Shown in pieces: positions 17,349 through 26,432 of a stretch of DNA of 64,000 nucleotides. The position numbers were made by a program, and so were the translations under genes. Under the pieces are notes generated by a model. The model saw only the letters and a program-made list of their open reading frames with translations. It had not been told where the DNA came from and did no database searches. The stretch is taken from NCBI RefSeq assembly GCF_902806455.1, contig NZ_CADCWQ010000001.1, forward strand, positions 434,001 through 498,000, read 5' to 3'. How positions within the stretch are numbered: the first letter of the stretch is position 1; each line of letters starts with the position of its first letter. The DNA is from Virgibacillus doumboii (GTDB lineage Bacteria > Bacillota > Bacilli > Bacillales > Amphibacillaceae).

Positions 17349-18809
17349 ATGGAAGAACGACAGACACTGAAAAAAACACTGAAGCCACACTGGGTATGGG
17401 CTATCGCGTTAGGCTCATCGATTGGTTGGGGGGCGTTTGTACAGCCGACAACCTGGATGTCCACAGCAGGTCCATTGGGTGTCATTATCGGTTTTTGTAT
17501 CGGTGCGTTACTTATGATGCTGATCGCCGTAAGTTATGGATATCTAATTAAAAGTTACCCGGTATCAGGCGGGGAATTTGCATACGCATTTATTAGTCTT
17601 GGACGCACGCACGCTTTTATCAGCGGATGGTTCCTTACGCTAGGATATATTTGTATTGTTGCCTTGAACGCATCTGCATTTGCACTAATGGTAAAATTTG
17701 TGTTTCCGGCACTGCTGGAGAATATGCATATGTATACAATCGCCGGCTGGGACGTTTATTTTACAGAAGTAATTATTGCATCAGCGGTATTAGGAATTTT
17801 TGGTTATTTTAATGTAAAAGGTTCAGGTCTTTCAGGACGCATGCAGTTTGTATTCTGTTCGATCATGGTCATCGGCGTAATCGCCATCACCTTTATGGTC
17901 GGGATGCAACCTGGTGCAGGTTTATCAAATGTAGCACCACTATTCCCGACAGAAACGACTGCATTCGCAGCGATTATATCAATTGTGGCGATTGCACCGT
18001 GGGCATATGTCGGGTTTGACAATGTACCACAGGCAGCAGAAGAATTTCACTTTTCATCCAGAAAAGCATTTACATTAATTATTCTTGCTATATTTTTCGC
18101 AGCATTATTATACAGCATGATGATTATTGCGACGGCTATGATTGAGCCGTGGCAGAATCTTGTAGCACAAGGCGGAAACTGGGGAACAGGAGCGGCGATT
18201 CAAGGGCTACTTGGCAACATGGGATTGGTAATTATTGTTACCGCACTGACAATGGGGATCTTCACCGGCCTGAATGGATTCATTATTTCATCAAGCCGTC
18301 TGATGTTTGCCATGGCCCGTGCGAAAATATTACCTGAAGCCTTTGCCAAGCTCCATCCAAAACATCAAACACCGTATGTAGGCATTATTTTCACCGTTAT
18401 CGCAGCAATGCTGGCACCATGGTTCGGCCGCCAAGCACTGGGCTGGGTAGTCGACATGTCATCAATCGGTGTAACTATAGCTTATTTCTATACATGTTAT
18501 ACCGCGTTTACTTTATTTAAATGGTCAAAAGGCAAAGATTTCAATCCGAAGAAACACGTTGTCGCACCGTTTAAAAAAACTATCGCAGGACTGGGTATGC
18601 TTGCAAGTGTTACATTCCTCGGATTGCTGCTTATACCAGGATCACCGGCAGCACTTGGAATCGAATCACTGATTGCATTAGCTGCATGGATTGTACTTGG
18701 TCTTATATTCTATATGGCCAGACGGTCCGAATTTAATGAGATTCCAAAAGAAGAATTGAATTATTTGATTTTGGGTAATAAGAAGATTGAAGCGAAGAAT
18801 CGGGCTTAA
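17349..18809 (+). CDS. APC-family amino acid permease
   Basis: A 486-residue transporter with about 12 membrane helices and the APC-superfamily opening WAIALGSSIGWGAFVQPTTW (unwound first helix that contacts substrate), followed by YPVSGGEFAYAFISLGR and, later, WAYVGFDNVPQAAEEF, a motif of the amino-acid/amine permease branch. A short cytoplasmic tail follows. It is a single-gene unit with its own promoter, RBS AAGGAG and a strong terminator. Probably a proton-coupled importer of an amino acid or polyamine; substrate cannot be read from sequence. Confidence 0.85.
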   Translation: MEERQTLKKTLKPHWVWAIALGSSIGWGAFVQPTTWMSTAGPLGVIIGFCIGALLMMLIAVSYGYLIKSYPVSGGEFAYAFISLGRTHAFISGWFLTLGYICIVALNASAFALMVKFVFPALLENMHMYTIAGWDVYFTEVIIASAVLGIFGYFNVKGSGLSGRMQFVFCSIMVIGVIAITFMVGMQPGAGLSNVAPLFPTETTAFAAIISIVAIAPWAYVGFDNVPQAAEEFHFSSRKAFTLIILAIFFAALLYSMMIIATAMIEPWQNLVAQGGNWGTGAAIQGLLGNMGLVIIVTALTMGIFTGLNGFIISSSRLMFAMARAKILPEAFAKLHPKHQTPYVGIIFTVIAAMLAPWFGRQALGWVVDMSSIGVTIAYFYTCYTAFTLFKWSKGKDFNPKKHVVAPFKKTIAGLGMLASVTFLGLLLIPGSPAALGIESLIALAAWIVLGLIFYMARRSEFNEIPKEELNYLILGNKKIEAKNRA

Positions 18810-18810
18810 A

Positions 18811-18851
18811 AATAACCCCGGAGCGGATGTGGTATCTGCTCCGGGGTTATT
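18811..18851. terminator. Strong bidirectional terminator
   Basis: A perfect 14-bp stem (AATAACCCCGGAGC with its complement) around a 13-base loop, shared by the convergent permease and C39-like genes. Confidence 0.85.
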
Positions 18852-18857
18852 ACTTAC

Positions 18858-19748
18858 TTATGTATTTTCTTGAGGCATAAAATATGAAAATGGTTTCCAC
18901 AGTTTCGAAAAGTTAGTAGGGTAATACCTAATAATTTCAATCTCCGTAAAAATCTTTCCTACAGCGTTCGTAAACATGTTAACACCATTTTCTATTTCAA
19001 GAAGCGATTTTTTCTTCTCAACTTTACCATCTTTCCCGCTTAAATTGACCAATTCAGCAGATGTACTGACATCCAGCGTTACGGCACGCTTGCCCATAGA
19101 AGCCCAATTCTTCTCAAATAACTCCCGATTATAGTATACTTCCTGACCTGTGTACGGATCATTTACAATCACATTTTCTCCGTCTATTCCCGTAATGACA
19201 ACCGCATGCTCAAAGCGGTTCCATTTAATTTCGTTTCCTTCATCATCCGTCCATGTTGCACTGTGAAACGTTTGCCGCTGCTCGATGGTCGTCCAGGCCA
19301 TCACTGGTTTTCCGGACCGCACGATATCCAATAGTGAATCGAACGACTGTCCCGTTAAATCAACACCTTTTCCCGGCATGAACTTATCAATCGTTTCCAA
19401 AATCGGTCCTTCAAAGACACCAAAACTGCCTTCATCGGAATAGGGATTGCCCACGAATTCTTTATTCGGATTGGCACCCTTCAACTCGCCATCTATTAAT
19501 CTAACTTTGTCCCCTTTAGGAAGCTTGTCCACCACCTCATATTTACCAAAATCCTCACCGCCCCAGCTTAACAGCATAGCTAAAGATGTCGCCTCACACC
19601 CTGTCGGCAGTTGAGGAAATTGATGATATTCAGGTACTCCCTTGATTTTTACTTTTTTATTCGATGCTGATACTTTCCTGCCTTCTGATACAAAAAAACT
19701 GCCCAGTAAAACGAAACATAAAAAGACAATAAGTAGTTTCTTTGCCAA
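18858..19748 (-). CDS. Secreted C39-like peptidase domain protein
   Basis: A 296-residue exported protein. An N-terminal signal (KKLLIVFLCFVLLGSFFVSE) is followed by a papain-like C39_2 domain: the presumed nucleophile Cys in LPTGCEATSLAMLLSW (about residue 53), the His in RFEHAVVITG and the Asp/Asn in NVIVNDPYTGQ. The usual family length is about 200-250, and the C-terminal 60 residues are an extra helical tail. TTG start with RBS GGGGGAG. Such proteins are secreted cysteine-peptidase-like enzymes in Bacillaceae; the substrate is unknown. It sits between the permease and the polymer region, each with separate signals. Confidence 0.78.
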   Translation of the reverse strand: MAKKLLIVFLCFVLLGSFFVSEGRKVSASNKKVKIKGVPEYHQFPQLPTGCEATSLAMLLSWGGEDFGKYEVVDKLPKGDKVRLIDGELKGANPNKEFVGNPYSDEGSFGVFEGPILETIDKFMPGKGVDLTGQSFDSLLDIVRSGKPVMAWTTIEQRQTFHSATWTDDEGNEIKWNRFEHAVVITGIDGENVIVNDPYTGQEVYYNRELFEKNWASMGKRAVTLDVSTSAELVNLSGKDGKVEKKKSLLEIENGVNMFTNAVGKIFTEIEIIRYYPTNFSKLWKPFSYFMPQENT

Positions 19749-19977
19749 AACCTCTCCCCCTGTAATTTGTCAAATTATCAGACTATTTAACTATTAATGT
19801 TATAGGAAATATTACTCACAACACCAATATAACATAAATAAGGAAGAATATTTACATATTTTGATATTTTGCGATAATTTATTGCTAAAAAACCGTTTTT
19901 CTCAAATTAATGATAAAACAGTGAATTAAATCATAAGTATTAATGTTACGGAATAAATCATAAGGCGGGATAACACC

Positions 19978-21291
19978 ATGAATATTGCTGTAATTGGTAC
20001 CGGTTATGCAGGTCTTGTTACAGGTGTGTGCTTAGCTGAAATCGGCAACGACGTTACATGCATCGATATAGATGAGGTGAAACTCGAAAAATTACGGAGC
20101 GGAAACTCTCCCATTTTTGAAGAAGGATTGGAAGAACTGCTGCAGAAAGGTATTCATCGAAATAAACTGCATTTCACATCGAGCTATGAAGAAGGTCTGG
20201 CTGATAAAGAGATTGTTATGATTAGTGTTGGTACGCCACAAAGTGAAGATGGTTCTGCTGATTTATCCACTTTACATACGGCTTGCAAAAACATCGGCGA
20301 TTATTTACACAATGATACAGTAATTGTAACCAAAAGCACCGTTCCAATTGGTACAAACGAACAAATTAAAAAAATGATCGAACACAATTCGCCAGCCAAT
20401 ATTTCCGTCAAAATCGTTTCTAACCCTGAATTTTTGCGCCAGGGTTCAGCAGTACATGATACATTTTATGGTGATCGAATTGTATTAGGATCAGAAGATA
20501 AAGGTGCTTTACAACAGGTGGAGAGACTTTACAAGCCGTTTGGAATTCCAATTATTAAAACGGACACAAGAAGTGCGGAAATGATCAAGTATGCATCCAA
20601 TGCTTTTTTGGCAACGAAAATCAGTTTCATTAACGAAATTGCCAATCTTTGTGAACATGCGGGTGCGAATGTGGATGATGTTGCAAACGGAATAGGAATG
20701 GACGAACGGATCGGAAAGCACTTTTTAAAAGCAGGTATTGGATATGGAGGTTCCTGCTTTCCAAAGGATACGAGCGCGATAATCACCTTTGGTAAGAACT
20801 TGGGACGCGATATGCCTATTTTGGAAAGCGTAAATGATGTAAATGAAAAGCAGCACGAATTACTCATAATAAAAATCATGAACAGGTTCGGCAATCTGCA
20901 AAATAAAACGATTGCACTACTCGGGTTGGCATTTAAACCTGGGACGGACGATATGCGGAATGCCCCTTCTATTACGGTTGTTCAAAAGATATTAAATGCT
21001 GGTGCAACAATCAAAGCTTTTGATCCAGCCGCAGTCCCAAATGCAAAAAGGATCCTGCCGAAAGAAATAAAATATGCAGAAACAATGGAGGAAGCACTTG
21101 ACAATACAGATTGTGCAGTCATTCTAACCGACTGGAAAGAAATAAAGGAATATCCGATTAATAACTTCAAAAAGTATCTAAACAATCCAATTATATTCGA
21201 CGGAAGAAACTGTTTCTCTTTAGATGAAATGGAAGCAAGTGGCATAGAATACCAATCCATCGGCCGTCCATCGGTAAATACTAATAGCTAA
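19978..21291 (+). CDS. tuaD: UDP-glucose 6-dehydrogenase
   Basis: A 437-residue NAD-dependent enzyme oxidising UDP-glucose to UDP-glucuronate. Motifs: N-terminal GTGYAGLVTGVCLAEIGNDV (dinucleotide fold), STVPIGTNEQI, the catalytic Cys in GIGYGGSCFPKDTSAI (near residue 259), and LGLAFKPGTDDMRNAPS. It opens a plus-strand group with a polymerase-like protein and glycosyltransferases, similar in content to the B. subtilis tua (teichuronic acid) operon, although gene order differs. It ends in a hairpin, so downstream genes may have their own promoter. It supplies glucuronate for teichuronic acid or the exopolysaccharide at 52-64 kb. Confidence 0.92.
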   Translation: MNIAVIGTGYAGLVTGVCLAEIGNDVTCIDIDEVKLEKLRSGNSPIFEEGLEELLQKGIHRNKLHFTSSYEEGLADKEIVMISVGTPQSEDGSADLSTLHTACKNIGDYLHNDTVIVTKSTVPIGTNEQIKKMIEHNSPANISVKIVSNPEFLRQGSAVHDTFYGDRIVLGSEDKGALQQVERLYKPFGIPIIKTDTRSAEMIKYASNAFLATKISFINEIANLCEHAGANVDDVANGIGMDERIGKHFLKAGIGYGGSCFPKDTSAIITFGKNLGRDMPILESVNDVNEKQHELLIIKIMNRFGNLQNKTIALLGLAFKPGTDDMRNAPSITVVQKILNAGATIKAFDPAAVPNAKRILPKEIKYAETMEEALDNTDCAVILTDWKEIKEYPINNFKKYLNNPIIFDGRNCFSLDEMEASGIEYQSIGRPSVNTNS

Positions 21292-21318
21292 AGGTGCCTT
21301 ACAAAACAGGCATCTTTT
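21291..21318 (+). terminator. Terminator after tuaD
   Basis: AAGGTGCCT pairs with AGGCATCTT (one wobble) across an 8-base loop, followed by TTTTCTT. It may be partial and allow read-through. Confidence 0.55.
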
Positions 21319-21385
21319 CTTATTGTTTAAAAACAGCAAGAATGTCTAATAATAGTGGAAGATATAGGAAAAGGGGAGCCCCTTC

Positions 21386-22687
21386 ATGACATCAGATTTA
21401 CAAAAAAATAAACTAATAAGTGGAATGGAATCTGCATTTATTTATTTTCTGCTGTTGCAGCCCATTTTAGACGTACTAGCGTATTTCGACATACCAGTTT
21501 CGATTGTAATTAGAGTTTTAGCGATGGGCGCAGGATTTATATACACCTTGCTGCTTCCGGATAAAAAAGGGAAGAAGACAGTACTCATATATTTTCTAAT
21601 ACTGGGTCTTTTCATGGGGATTAACCTTATCAACAATTACATAGTAAAATATCAATTCATCATAACGTCTGAATTGACTTACATAATAAAAACAGTTTTC
21701 TTTATGGAATTACTTATTGTCTATCTGTTTGTAATAAGGTCTTTTTCTGCTAAGGAAAACTGGCAAAAAATTATTCAACAGTGCGTTTTTATTAATATGG
21801 CATTTATTTCAGGAGTCATGCTGCTGGCAAGTCTGACAGATACTGCAAAAAGAAGCTATGGTTCACTTGCCAAGGAAGGCCACACCGGCTGGTTTTTTTC
21901 AGCGAATGAGCTTAGCATTATTTTAGGCATGGGATTCAGCATGATGATTTTATACATGGTTCAAAAAAAATCACAAGTGACAAAGGTGCAATTGTTACCT
22001 TTTATTGGACTAACAATTTGGGCAATGCTTACAGTTGGAACAAAAGTAAGCTTTGGTTCAATTATCATTGTATTGACCGCAGCAATCTTAATTCTCATTA
22101 TCAAGAGAAGTTGGGTTAATTTTACAACCCTAGCAGCCATGCTTGCCGCGACAATTTTCATAACGCCAAGTACTCCTGTAGGAAATAATTTGCACCTTAC
22201 GTTTGGCTTGGATATTACAAATCAGCAAAACGTCACACCAGATACAGAAACAACTCCTGAAGAGCAGATGCAAATAGATCAAAAAATCTTAAGCGGCAGA
22301 AGTGATTTTTTAAAAAATATAATGAAGCAATATAAAGAAGCGCCAATATCGCAAAAGCTATTTGGTATGGGCCATGGTGGAAATTATACCAATTCACCAA
22401 AGTTAATTGAAATGGACTTTCTGGACTGGTATTTCAGCTTTGGTGTCATAGGCTTTGTACTGCTCATGCTGCCATTGATTTATATTGGCTATCGTATCTT
22501 GATTAACTTATTCAAATATCATATAAGAAAAATAAGTGTTCCTATAATATTTACTGGTTTATCCGTATGTTTAGGGTTGGGAAGTGCTTTCGTGGCGGGG
22601 CATGTTCTGTCATCGCCCGCATCTGGTATATACCTGGCAATCTTTATTGGTTACTTATTCGTACTAACCAAACATAGAACATCATGA
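21386..22687 (+). CDS. O-antigen ligase/polymerase family membrane protein (TuaE-like)
   Basis: A 433-residue protein with about 11 membrane helices and one large extracytoplasmic loop (about 265-345) containing LSGRSDFLKNIMKQYKEAPI, the R-x-x-x region of Wzy/O-antigen-ligase proteins, then GMGHGG. N-terminal helices contain LQPILDVLAYFD, seen in Firmicute polymerases of this family. It probably polymerises lipid-linked repeats outside the membrane. RBS AAAAGGGGAG precedes ATG. Its place after a UDP-glucose dehydrogenase and before a GT4 suggests a TuaE-like role in teichuronic acid. Confidence 0.75.
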   Translation: MTSDLQKNKLISGMESAFIYFLLLQPILDVLAYFDIPVSIVIRVLAMGAGFIYTLLLPDKKGKKTVLIYFLILGLFMGINLINNYIVKYQFIITSELTYIIKTVFFMELLIVYLFVIRSFSAKENWQKIIQQCVFINMAFISGVMLLASLTDTAKRSYGSLAKEGHTGWFFSANELSIILGMGFSMMILYMVQKKSQVTKVQLLPFIGLTIWAMLTVGTKVSFGSIIIVLTAAILILIIKRSWVNFTTLAAMLAATIFITPSTPVGNNLHLTFGLDITNQQNVTPDTETTPEEQMQIDQKILSGRSDFLKNIMKQYKEAPISQKLFGMGHGGNYTNSPKLIEMDFLDWYFSFGVIGFVLLMLPLIYIGYRILINLFKYHIRKISVPIIFTGLSVCLGLGSAFVAGHVLSSPASGIYLAIFIGYLFVLTKHRTS

Positions 22688-22696
22688 AAAAATAAA

Positions 22697-23791
22697 ATGT
22701 ATAAGGCTGTGGGGAAAGTGGAGAAAATATTGGTAATAAGTACTATGTACCCAAATAAAACAAATCCGACCTTTGGCATTTTCGTTAAAAATCAGGTGGA
22801 AGAACTAATAAAACGAGGATTTCAAGTGGATGTTGCTGCAATAAAAGATCCACGAATGGGCACACTATTTGTAGTGAAAAAATATTTCTTATGGATGATC
22901 CATATCATCCTCATTTTGCTTACTAAGGGAAAAAAATATGATATTGTCCATGCTCATTACGTATTTCCAAGTGGATGGCTGGCTTTACTGTTCAAAAAAC
23001 GCTTTCGCACCCGGGTCATTGCAACAGCACATGGCGGCGATTTGGACAAGATGGCAAAAAAAGGACCATTCTTTTTCAAACGGACAAAGCAGATTTTACA
23101 TGAAGCAGACCATGTTATCGCTGTTGGAGAGGAACTTAAGCATGACATGGTGACAATGTTCGGAGTTGGGAAAAAGAAAATAACGGTTCTTAATATGGGT
23201 GTTAACAGGAAGATTTTCGTTCCAATGGATCGAGCGGATGCCAGGAATGCTATTAACATCTCTCAAAATTCAATAATAATCCTGTTTGTCGGCAATATCA
23301 TCAAAGCCAAAGGAATAACCGAACTCGTTGCAGCATACAGCGGTTTAAAAGAAAATCACCCTAATATAGAGCTTCATTTAATCGGCCCTCAAAAAGAGCC
23401 AGCCTTCGTACAGGAACTTAAAAGTAAATATAACGACTTCAACATCCATCCACCAATGAACCAGAAAGAGGTTGCCAAATGGATGGCAGCTGCCGATGTT
23501 TTTGTTATTCCATCACATATCGAAGGCTTTGGTCTTGTAGCATTGGAGGCCATGTCCTGCCACACGTCAGTAGTTGGGAGTAATGTTGGTGGATTACATT
23601 ATTTACTAAGTGACGGAGCGGGAGTATTAATAGAACCAAAAAACAAAAAATCACTAAGCAAAGGAATCGAATCGGTAATTAATAATGATTCACTAAGCAA
23701 CGAGCTAATTATAAATGGGGAAGTAAAAGCTCAGAGGTATGACCAGGAAAGACTAATCGGTCAACTTATTAAACTATATCACCGTGGATAG
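22697..23791 (+). CDS. GT4-family glycosyltransferase (TuaC-like)
   Basis: A 364-residue retaining GT-B glycosyltransferase. The N-domain contains PTFGIFVKNQVEELIKRGF and HAHYVFPSGWLALL; the C-domain has FVGNIIKAKGITELVAAY and the nucleotide-sugar site PSHIEGFGLVALEAMSCHTS (E-x7-E type). The start is uncertain: the ATG used here lacks a clear RBS, while a GTG 12 codons later (VEKILVIST) or a TTG follows GGGGAA or GTGGAG. It probably adds a sugar to a lipid-linked intermediate. It overlaps the next gene by 8 bases. Confidence 0.83.
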   Translation: MYKAVGKVEKILVISTMYPNKTNPTFGIFVKNQVEELIKRGFQVDVAAIKDPRMGTLFVVKKYFLWMIHIILILLTKGKKYDIVHAHYVFPSGWLALLFKKRFRTRVIATAHGGDLDKMAKKGPFFFKRTKQILHEADHVIAVGEELKHDMVTMFGVGKKKITVLNMGVNRKIFVPMDRADARNAINISQNSIIILFVGNIIKAKGITELVAAYSGLKENHPNIELHLIGPQKEPAFVQELKSKYNDFNIHPPMNQKEVAKWMAAADVFVIPSHIEGFGLVALEAMSCHTSVVGSNVGGLHYLLSDGAGVLIEPKNKKSLSKGIESVINNDSLSNELIINGEVKAQRYDQERLIGQLIKLYHRG

Positions 23792-24275
23792 GAGCGAATT
23801 GAAGTTGGACCAAAAGAAACTACTGCTTATTTCGTCTGTAGGCGGTCATTTAACACAACTGCTGCAGCTTGAACCCCTATTTAAAAATTATCAATACCAC
23901 ATCGTTACAGAAAAGTGTGCAATCACCAAAGAGTTAAAGGACAAATATCCGGTATCTCTGCTTGTTTATGGTGCAAGAAATTACATGCTGCGTTACATAT
24001 TTAAGTTCTCGTACAATTTGTTAAGGGCATTCGGGATATTTATATACCGCAGACCTGACGTAGTTATTACAACAGGAGCACACACGGCGGTGCCCATGTG
24101 CTACATTGCAAAGCTGTTTCGAAAAAAAGTAATATTTATTGAAAGCTTTGCCAAGACCACCAGCCCAACATTATCAGGGAGAATGGTTTACCCGATTGCC
24201 GATTTGTTCATTGTTCAATGGGAATCAATGAAAAGAATTTATCCAAAATCCGTAAACGGGGGGTCCATCTATTGA
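23784..24275 (+). CDS. PssD/Alg14-like glycosyltransferase subunit
   Basis: A 163-residue protein homologous to the N-terminal half of GT28 enzymes (eukaryotic Alg14, streptococcal Cps14F). Motifs: LLLISSVGGHLTQLLQLEPL near the start, DVVITTGAHTAVPMCYIAKL and FIESFAKTTSPTLSGRMVYP. It anchors the catalytic partner at the membrane and forms the acceptor half of the active site. The GTG used here is poorly placed; TTG at 23799 or 23805 just after GGAG may be the true start. Its stop overlaps the partner's start as TTGA, so the two are made in equal amounts. Confidence 0.82.
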   Translation: MDRSELKLDQKKLLLISSVGGHLTQLLQLEPLFKNYQYHIVTEKCAITKELKDKYPVSLLVYGARNYMLRYIFKFSYNLLRAFGIFIYRRPDVVITTGAHTAVPMCYIAKLFRKKVIFIESFAKTTSPTLSGRMVYPIADLFIVQWESMKRIYPKSVNGGSIY

Positions 24276-24751
24276 TTTTAGTTGTGTTAGGTACCCATGA
24301 ACTGCCATTTCACCGATTACTGAATGAAGTGGAACGATTGAAAAGTGATAATATTATTAAAGAAGATATTGTTGTCCAGCATGGTCATACAAAATATAAA
24401 AGTGACAACATGATTCTTAAGCAATTTGTCAGCTACAATGAAATGGAACTTTTGTATGAGCAGGCAAGATTGATTATTACCCATGCAGGTACAGGTTCAA
24501 TAATTATGGGAATAAATAAAGGAAAGAGGGTAATTGCATGTCCACGGTTAAAAAAATACCGGGAGCATAATGATGATCATCAGCTACAGATTGTTTCCGC
24601 AATGAGGAACCAGGGCCACATTTTAAGTTGGGAAGATGGTACGCCGCTTGAGGATGTTATGAACCAGGCAGAAACCTTTCAGCCCAAACCTTTTCATTCT
24701 GGCAGGGAACAGATATATCAAATAATAGAAAACTTTATTAAGGAAGTATAG
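24272..24751 (+). CDS. PssE/Alg13-like glycosyltransferase catalytic subunit
   Basis: A 159-residue nucleotide-sugar-binding half of a split GT28 enzyme (Alg13, Cps14G). It opens ILVVLGTHELPFHRLLNEVE and carries ARLIITHAGTGSIIMGINKG and PRLKKYREHNDDHQLQ, the donor-binding signatures. A longer frame begins upstream within pssD, but the TTG that overlaps the pssD stop (TTGA) with GGGGGG ahead of it gives the length usual for the family. With PssD it probably transfers a hexose or glucuronate onto the lipid-linked sugar. Confidence 0.82.
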   Translation: MILVVLGTHELPFHRLLNEVERLKSDNIIKEDIVVQHGHTKYKSDNMILKQFVSYNEMELLYEQARLIITHAGTGSIIMGINKGKRVIACPRLKKYREHNDDHQLQIVSAMRNQGHILSWEDGTPLEDVMNQAETFQPKPFHSGREQIYQIIENFIKEV

Positions 24752-24752
24752 G

Positions 24753-24774
24753 CCCCTTGCAAAAGAGCAAGGGG
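24753..24774. terminator. Bidirectional terminator
   Basis: CCCCTTGC, loop AAAAGA, GCAAGGGG: a perfect 8-bp stem between the convergent pssE-like and tagB-like genes, one base from the latter's stop. Confidence 0.75.
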
Positions 24775-25917
24775 TTAATTGTATAATGTCTTGATTAAAC
24801 GTTCACTTGATTTTCCATCAGAATACTGATTCCACTCCTCGGCAAAATCTCTAACTGTGGCCATATTAAATTCACCTGTTTGCAGAACATGGATCAAGTC
24901 TTCCGTATGTTTCACCACAGGTCCTGGAACAAGCTTATCATAATCCTTCCATAAGCCTTTCACTTGGGCGTACTCTTCCAAATCATATGCATAAAACACC
25001 ATTGGTTTATTCAGTAATGAAAATTCAAAAGGAATTGACGAATAATCCGTAACTAAAATATCAGTAATGACGAGTATATGATTTATATGAAAATGATTGG
25101 ATACATCAAAGACAAATCCTGGGTAGTTATTTTCCATTTCAGTTTTTACTTTAGGATGAAGACTTAAAAACAATACATATTCTTCACTAAGTACCTCATG
25201 CATTATTTCAATGTCCAACTGAGATGCAGATTGATGCTCACGATAAGTTGGAGCGTATAGGATGACTTTCTTGTTGTTGATGACAGGAAAAGCATTTCTT
25301 AGTGTTTGTTCAGCTTCTTTTTTCGCTGCCGAATCAAAAAAGAAATCTGTCCGTGGTATTCCAGTTCTAAGAATACGACTAGTCGGCAGATCAAAAGCAA
25401 CAGAGAAGATAGCAGCCATTTTATCTGAACCGACAATAACTAAATCAAATCGATCGTAAACGTTTTTAAATCGTTTACATGCATTAGAGTGACGGTTTTC
25501 AATTGAATTATCCTTCAGGCCAAACTGCTTTATTGCTCCAGATGCATGCCATAACTGAATGCACTGGGTATTGGACCTAAATTTTGTCACAGAAAGAAAC
25601 CCATAATAATTATCAATAAAAACTTTTTTAGAAGTAGCCAAATGATAAATGGATCGAACCCAATCAAGAAAGTGTGGGAATCCAAACTTCAAAGTTTTTC
25701 GTCTTGGTCCACTTCCGAAATCCATGCTGCATTGATTGGCTTTGAGTATTACAATACTGTCATCCGTTTGTTTTTCCTGTTCATCAATAGTATATAAAAT
25801 ATTTGTTCCAAATGAAGCGACGAATGTGGTTTTTGTCTTTTGAGGTAATAATTTGAACAGGTTAAAAAGCATTCGAAATACCAAAAGGTATAAAGCAATG
25901 ATAATTTCTCTAACCAT
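24775..25917 (-). CDS. CDP-glycerol glycerophosphotransferase, TagB-like (copy 2)
   Basis: A 380-residue enzyme of the Glyphos_transf family that moves glycerol phosphate from CDP-glycerol. Length (TagB is about 380), an N-terminal amphipathic membrane-associated segment (LFNLLKLLPQKTK-type), and motifs QLWHASGAIKQFGLKD and ITDYSSIPFEFSLLNKPMVF fit a TagB primase, which adds the first glycerol phosphate to the ManNAc-GlcNAc linkage unit. It overlaps tagD copy 2 by 8 bases. It is a close paralogue of the gene at 26433-27620; the pair arose with the tagD copies as a cassette duplication. TagB versus short TagF remains to be tested. Confidence 0.82.
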   Translation of the reverse strand: MVREIIIALYLLVFRMLFNLFKLLPQKTKTTFVASFGTNILYTIDEQEKQTDDSIVILKANQCSMDFGSGPRRKTLKFGFPHFLDWVRSIYHLATSKKVFIDNYYGFLSVTKFRSNTQCIQLWHASGAIKQFGLKDNSIENRHSNACKRFKNVYDRFDLVIVGSDKMAAIFSVAFDLPTSRILRTGIPRTDFFFDSAAKKEAEQTLRNAFPVINNKKVILYAPTYREHQSASQLDIEIMHEVLSEEYVLFLSLHPKVKTEMENNYPGFVFDVSNHFHINHILVITDILVTDYSSIPFEFSLLNKPMVFYAYDLEEYAQVKGLWKDYDKLVPGPVVKHTEDLIHVLQTGEFNMATVRDFAEEWNQYSDGKSSERLIKTLYN

Positions 25918-26302
25918 TTTTATTTAAATCTGTCTTAATTTTTGTTGTTGATATTCCAATGGTTCGGGGTAAATAAATAACTTCGCAATGTTCTTTTAAA
26001 TAGTCAAAGTGACCCTTCCAGTCATCGCCCATTACAAAAACATCAACATCATACCTGATCACATCATCCAATTTTTGCTCCCATGTGTCTTCAGGAATCA
26101 CTTCATTTACATAGCGGACGGCTTCCAGGATGGCTTTGCGCTGTTCGAAAGTATAATACGCTTTTTTACCTTTTAAATCATTAAACTCATCAGATGAAAT
26201 ACCAACAATTAGATAGTCGCCGTATTCCTTGGCACGACGCAATAAATTTATATGACCAGTATGAAGGATATCGAATGTCCCGTATGTGATTACTTTTTTC
26301 AT
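25910..26302 (-). CDS. tagD: Glycerol-3-phosphate cytidylyltransferase (copy 2)
   Basis: A 130-residue soluble enzyme making CDP-glycerol from CTP and glycerol-3-phosphate, the donor for WTA polymerisation. Signatures: KKVITYGTFDILHTGHINLL with the HxGH motif, DDWKGHFDYLKEHCEV, and RTIGISTTKIK. Full length (B. subtilis TagD is 129). GAGG-type RBS. Its last 8 bases overlap the TagB-like gene, exactly as in copy 1. Confidence 0.93.
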   Translation of the reverse strand: MKKVITYGTFDILHTGHINLLRRAKEYGDYLIVGISSDEFNDLKGKKAYYTFEQRKAILEAVRYVNEVIPEDTWEQKLDDVIRYDVDVFVMGDDWKGHFDYLKEHCEVIYLPRTIGISTTKIKTDLNKNG

Positions 26303-26392
26303 AATAAAACCTCCATTTCAAAAAGGTTTATATTATATAATAGTATGCATTATATATATAAAGTTAATCAAAAATTAAATGCGATACAAACT

Positions 26393-26429
26393 AAAAAACC
26401 CAGAGACTACAGTATAACTGTTCTCCAGG
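26393..26429 (-). terminator. Terminator between the two tagD-tagB cassettes
   Basis: Minus strand: an interrupted stem CCTGGAGA...ACAGT with ACTGT...TCTCTGGG, then T6, starting 4 bases after the stop of TagB-like copy 1. It implies that copy 2 has its own promoter in the very AT-rich 26303-26392. Confidence 0.65.
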
Positions 26430-26432
26430 CCT

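Noticed and set aside
17125..17390. Cys- and Phe-rich minus-strand frames upstream of the APC permease
   Set aside because: They overlap the permease promoter, lack RBS and have no family resemblance.
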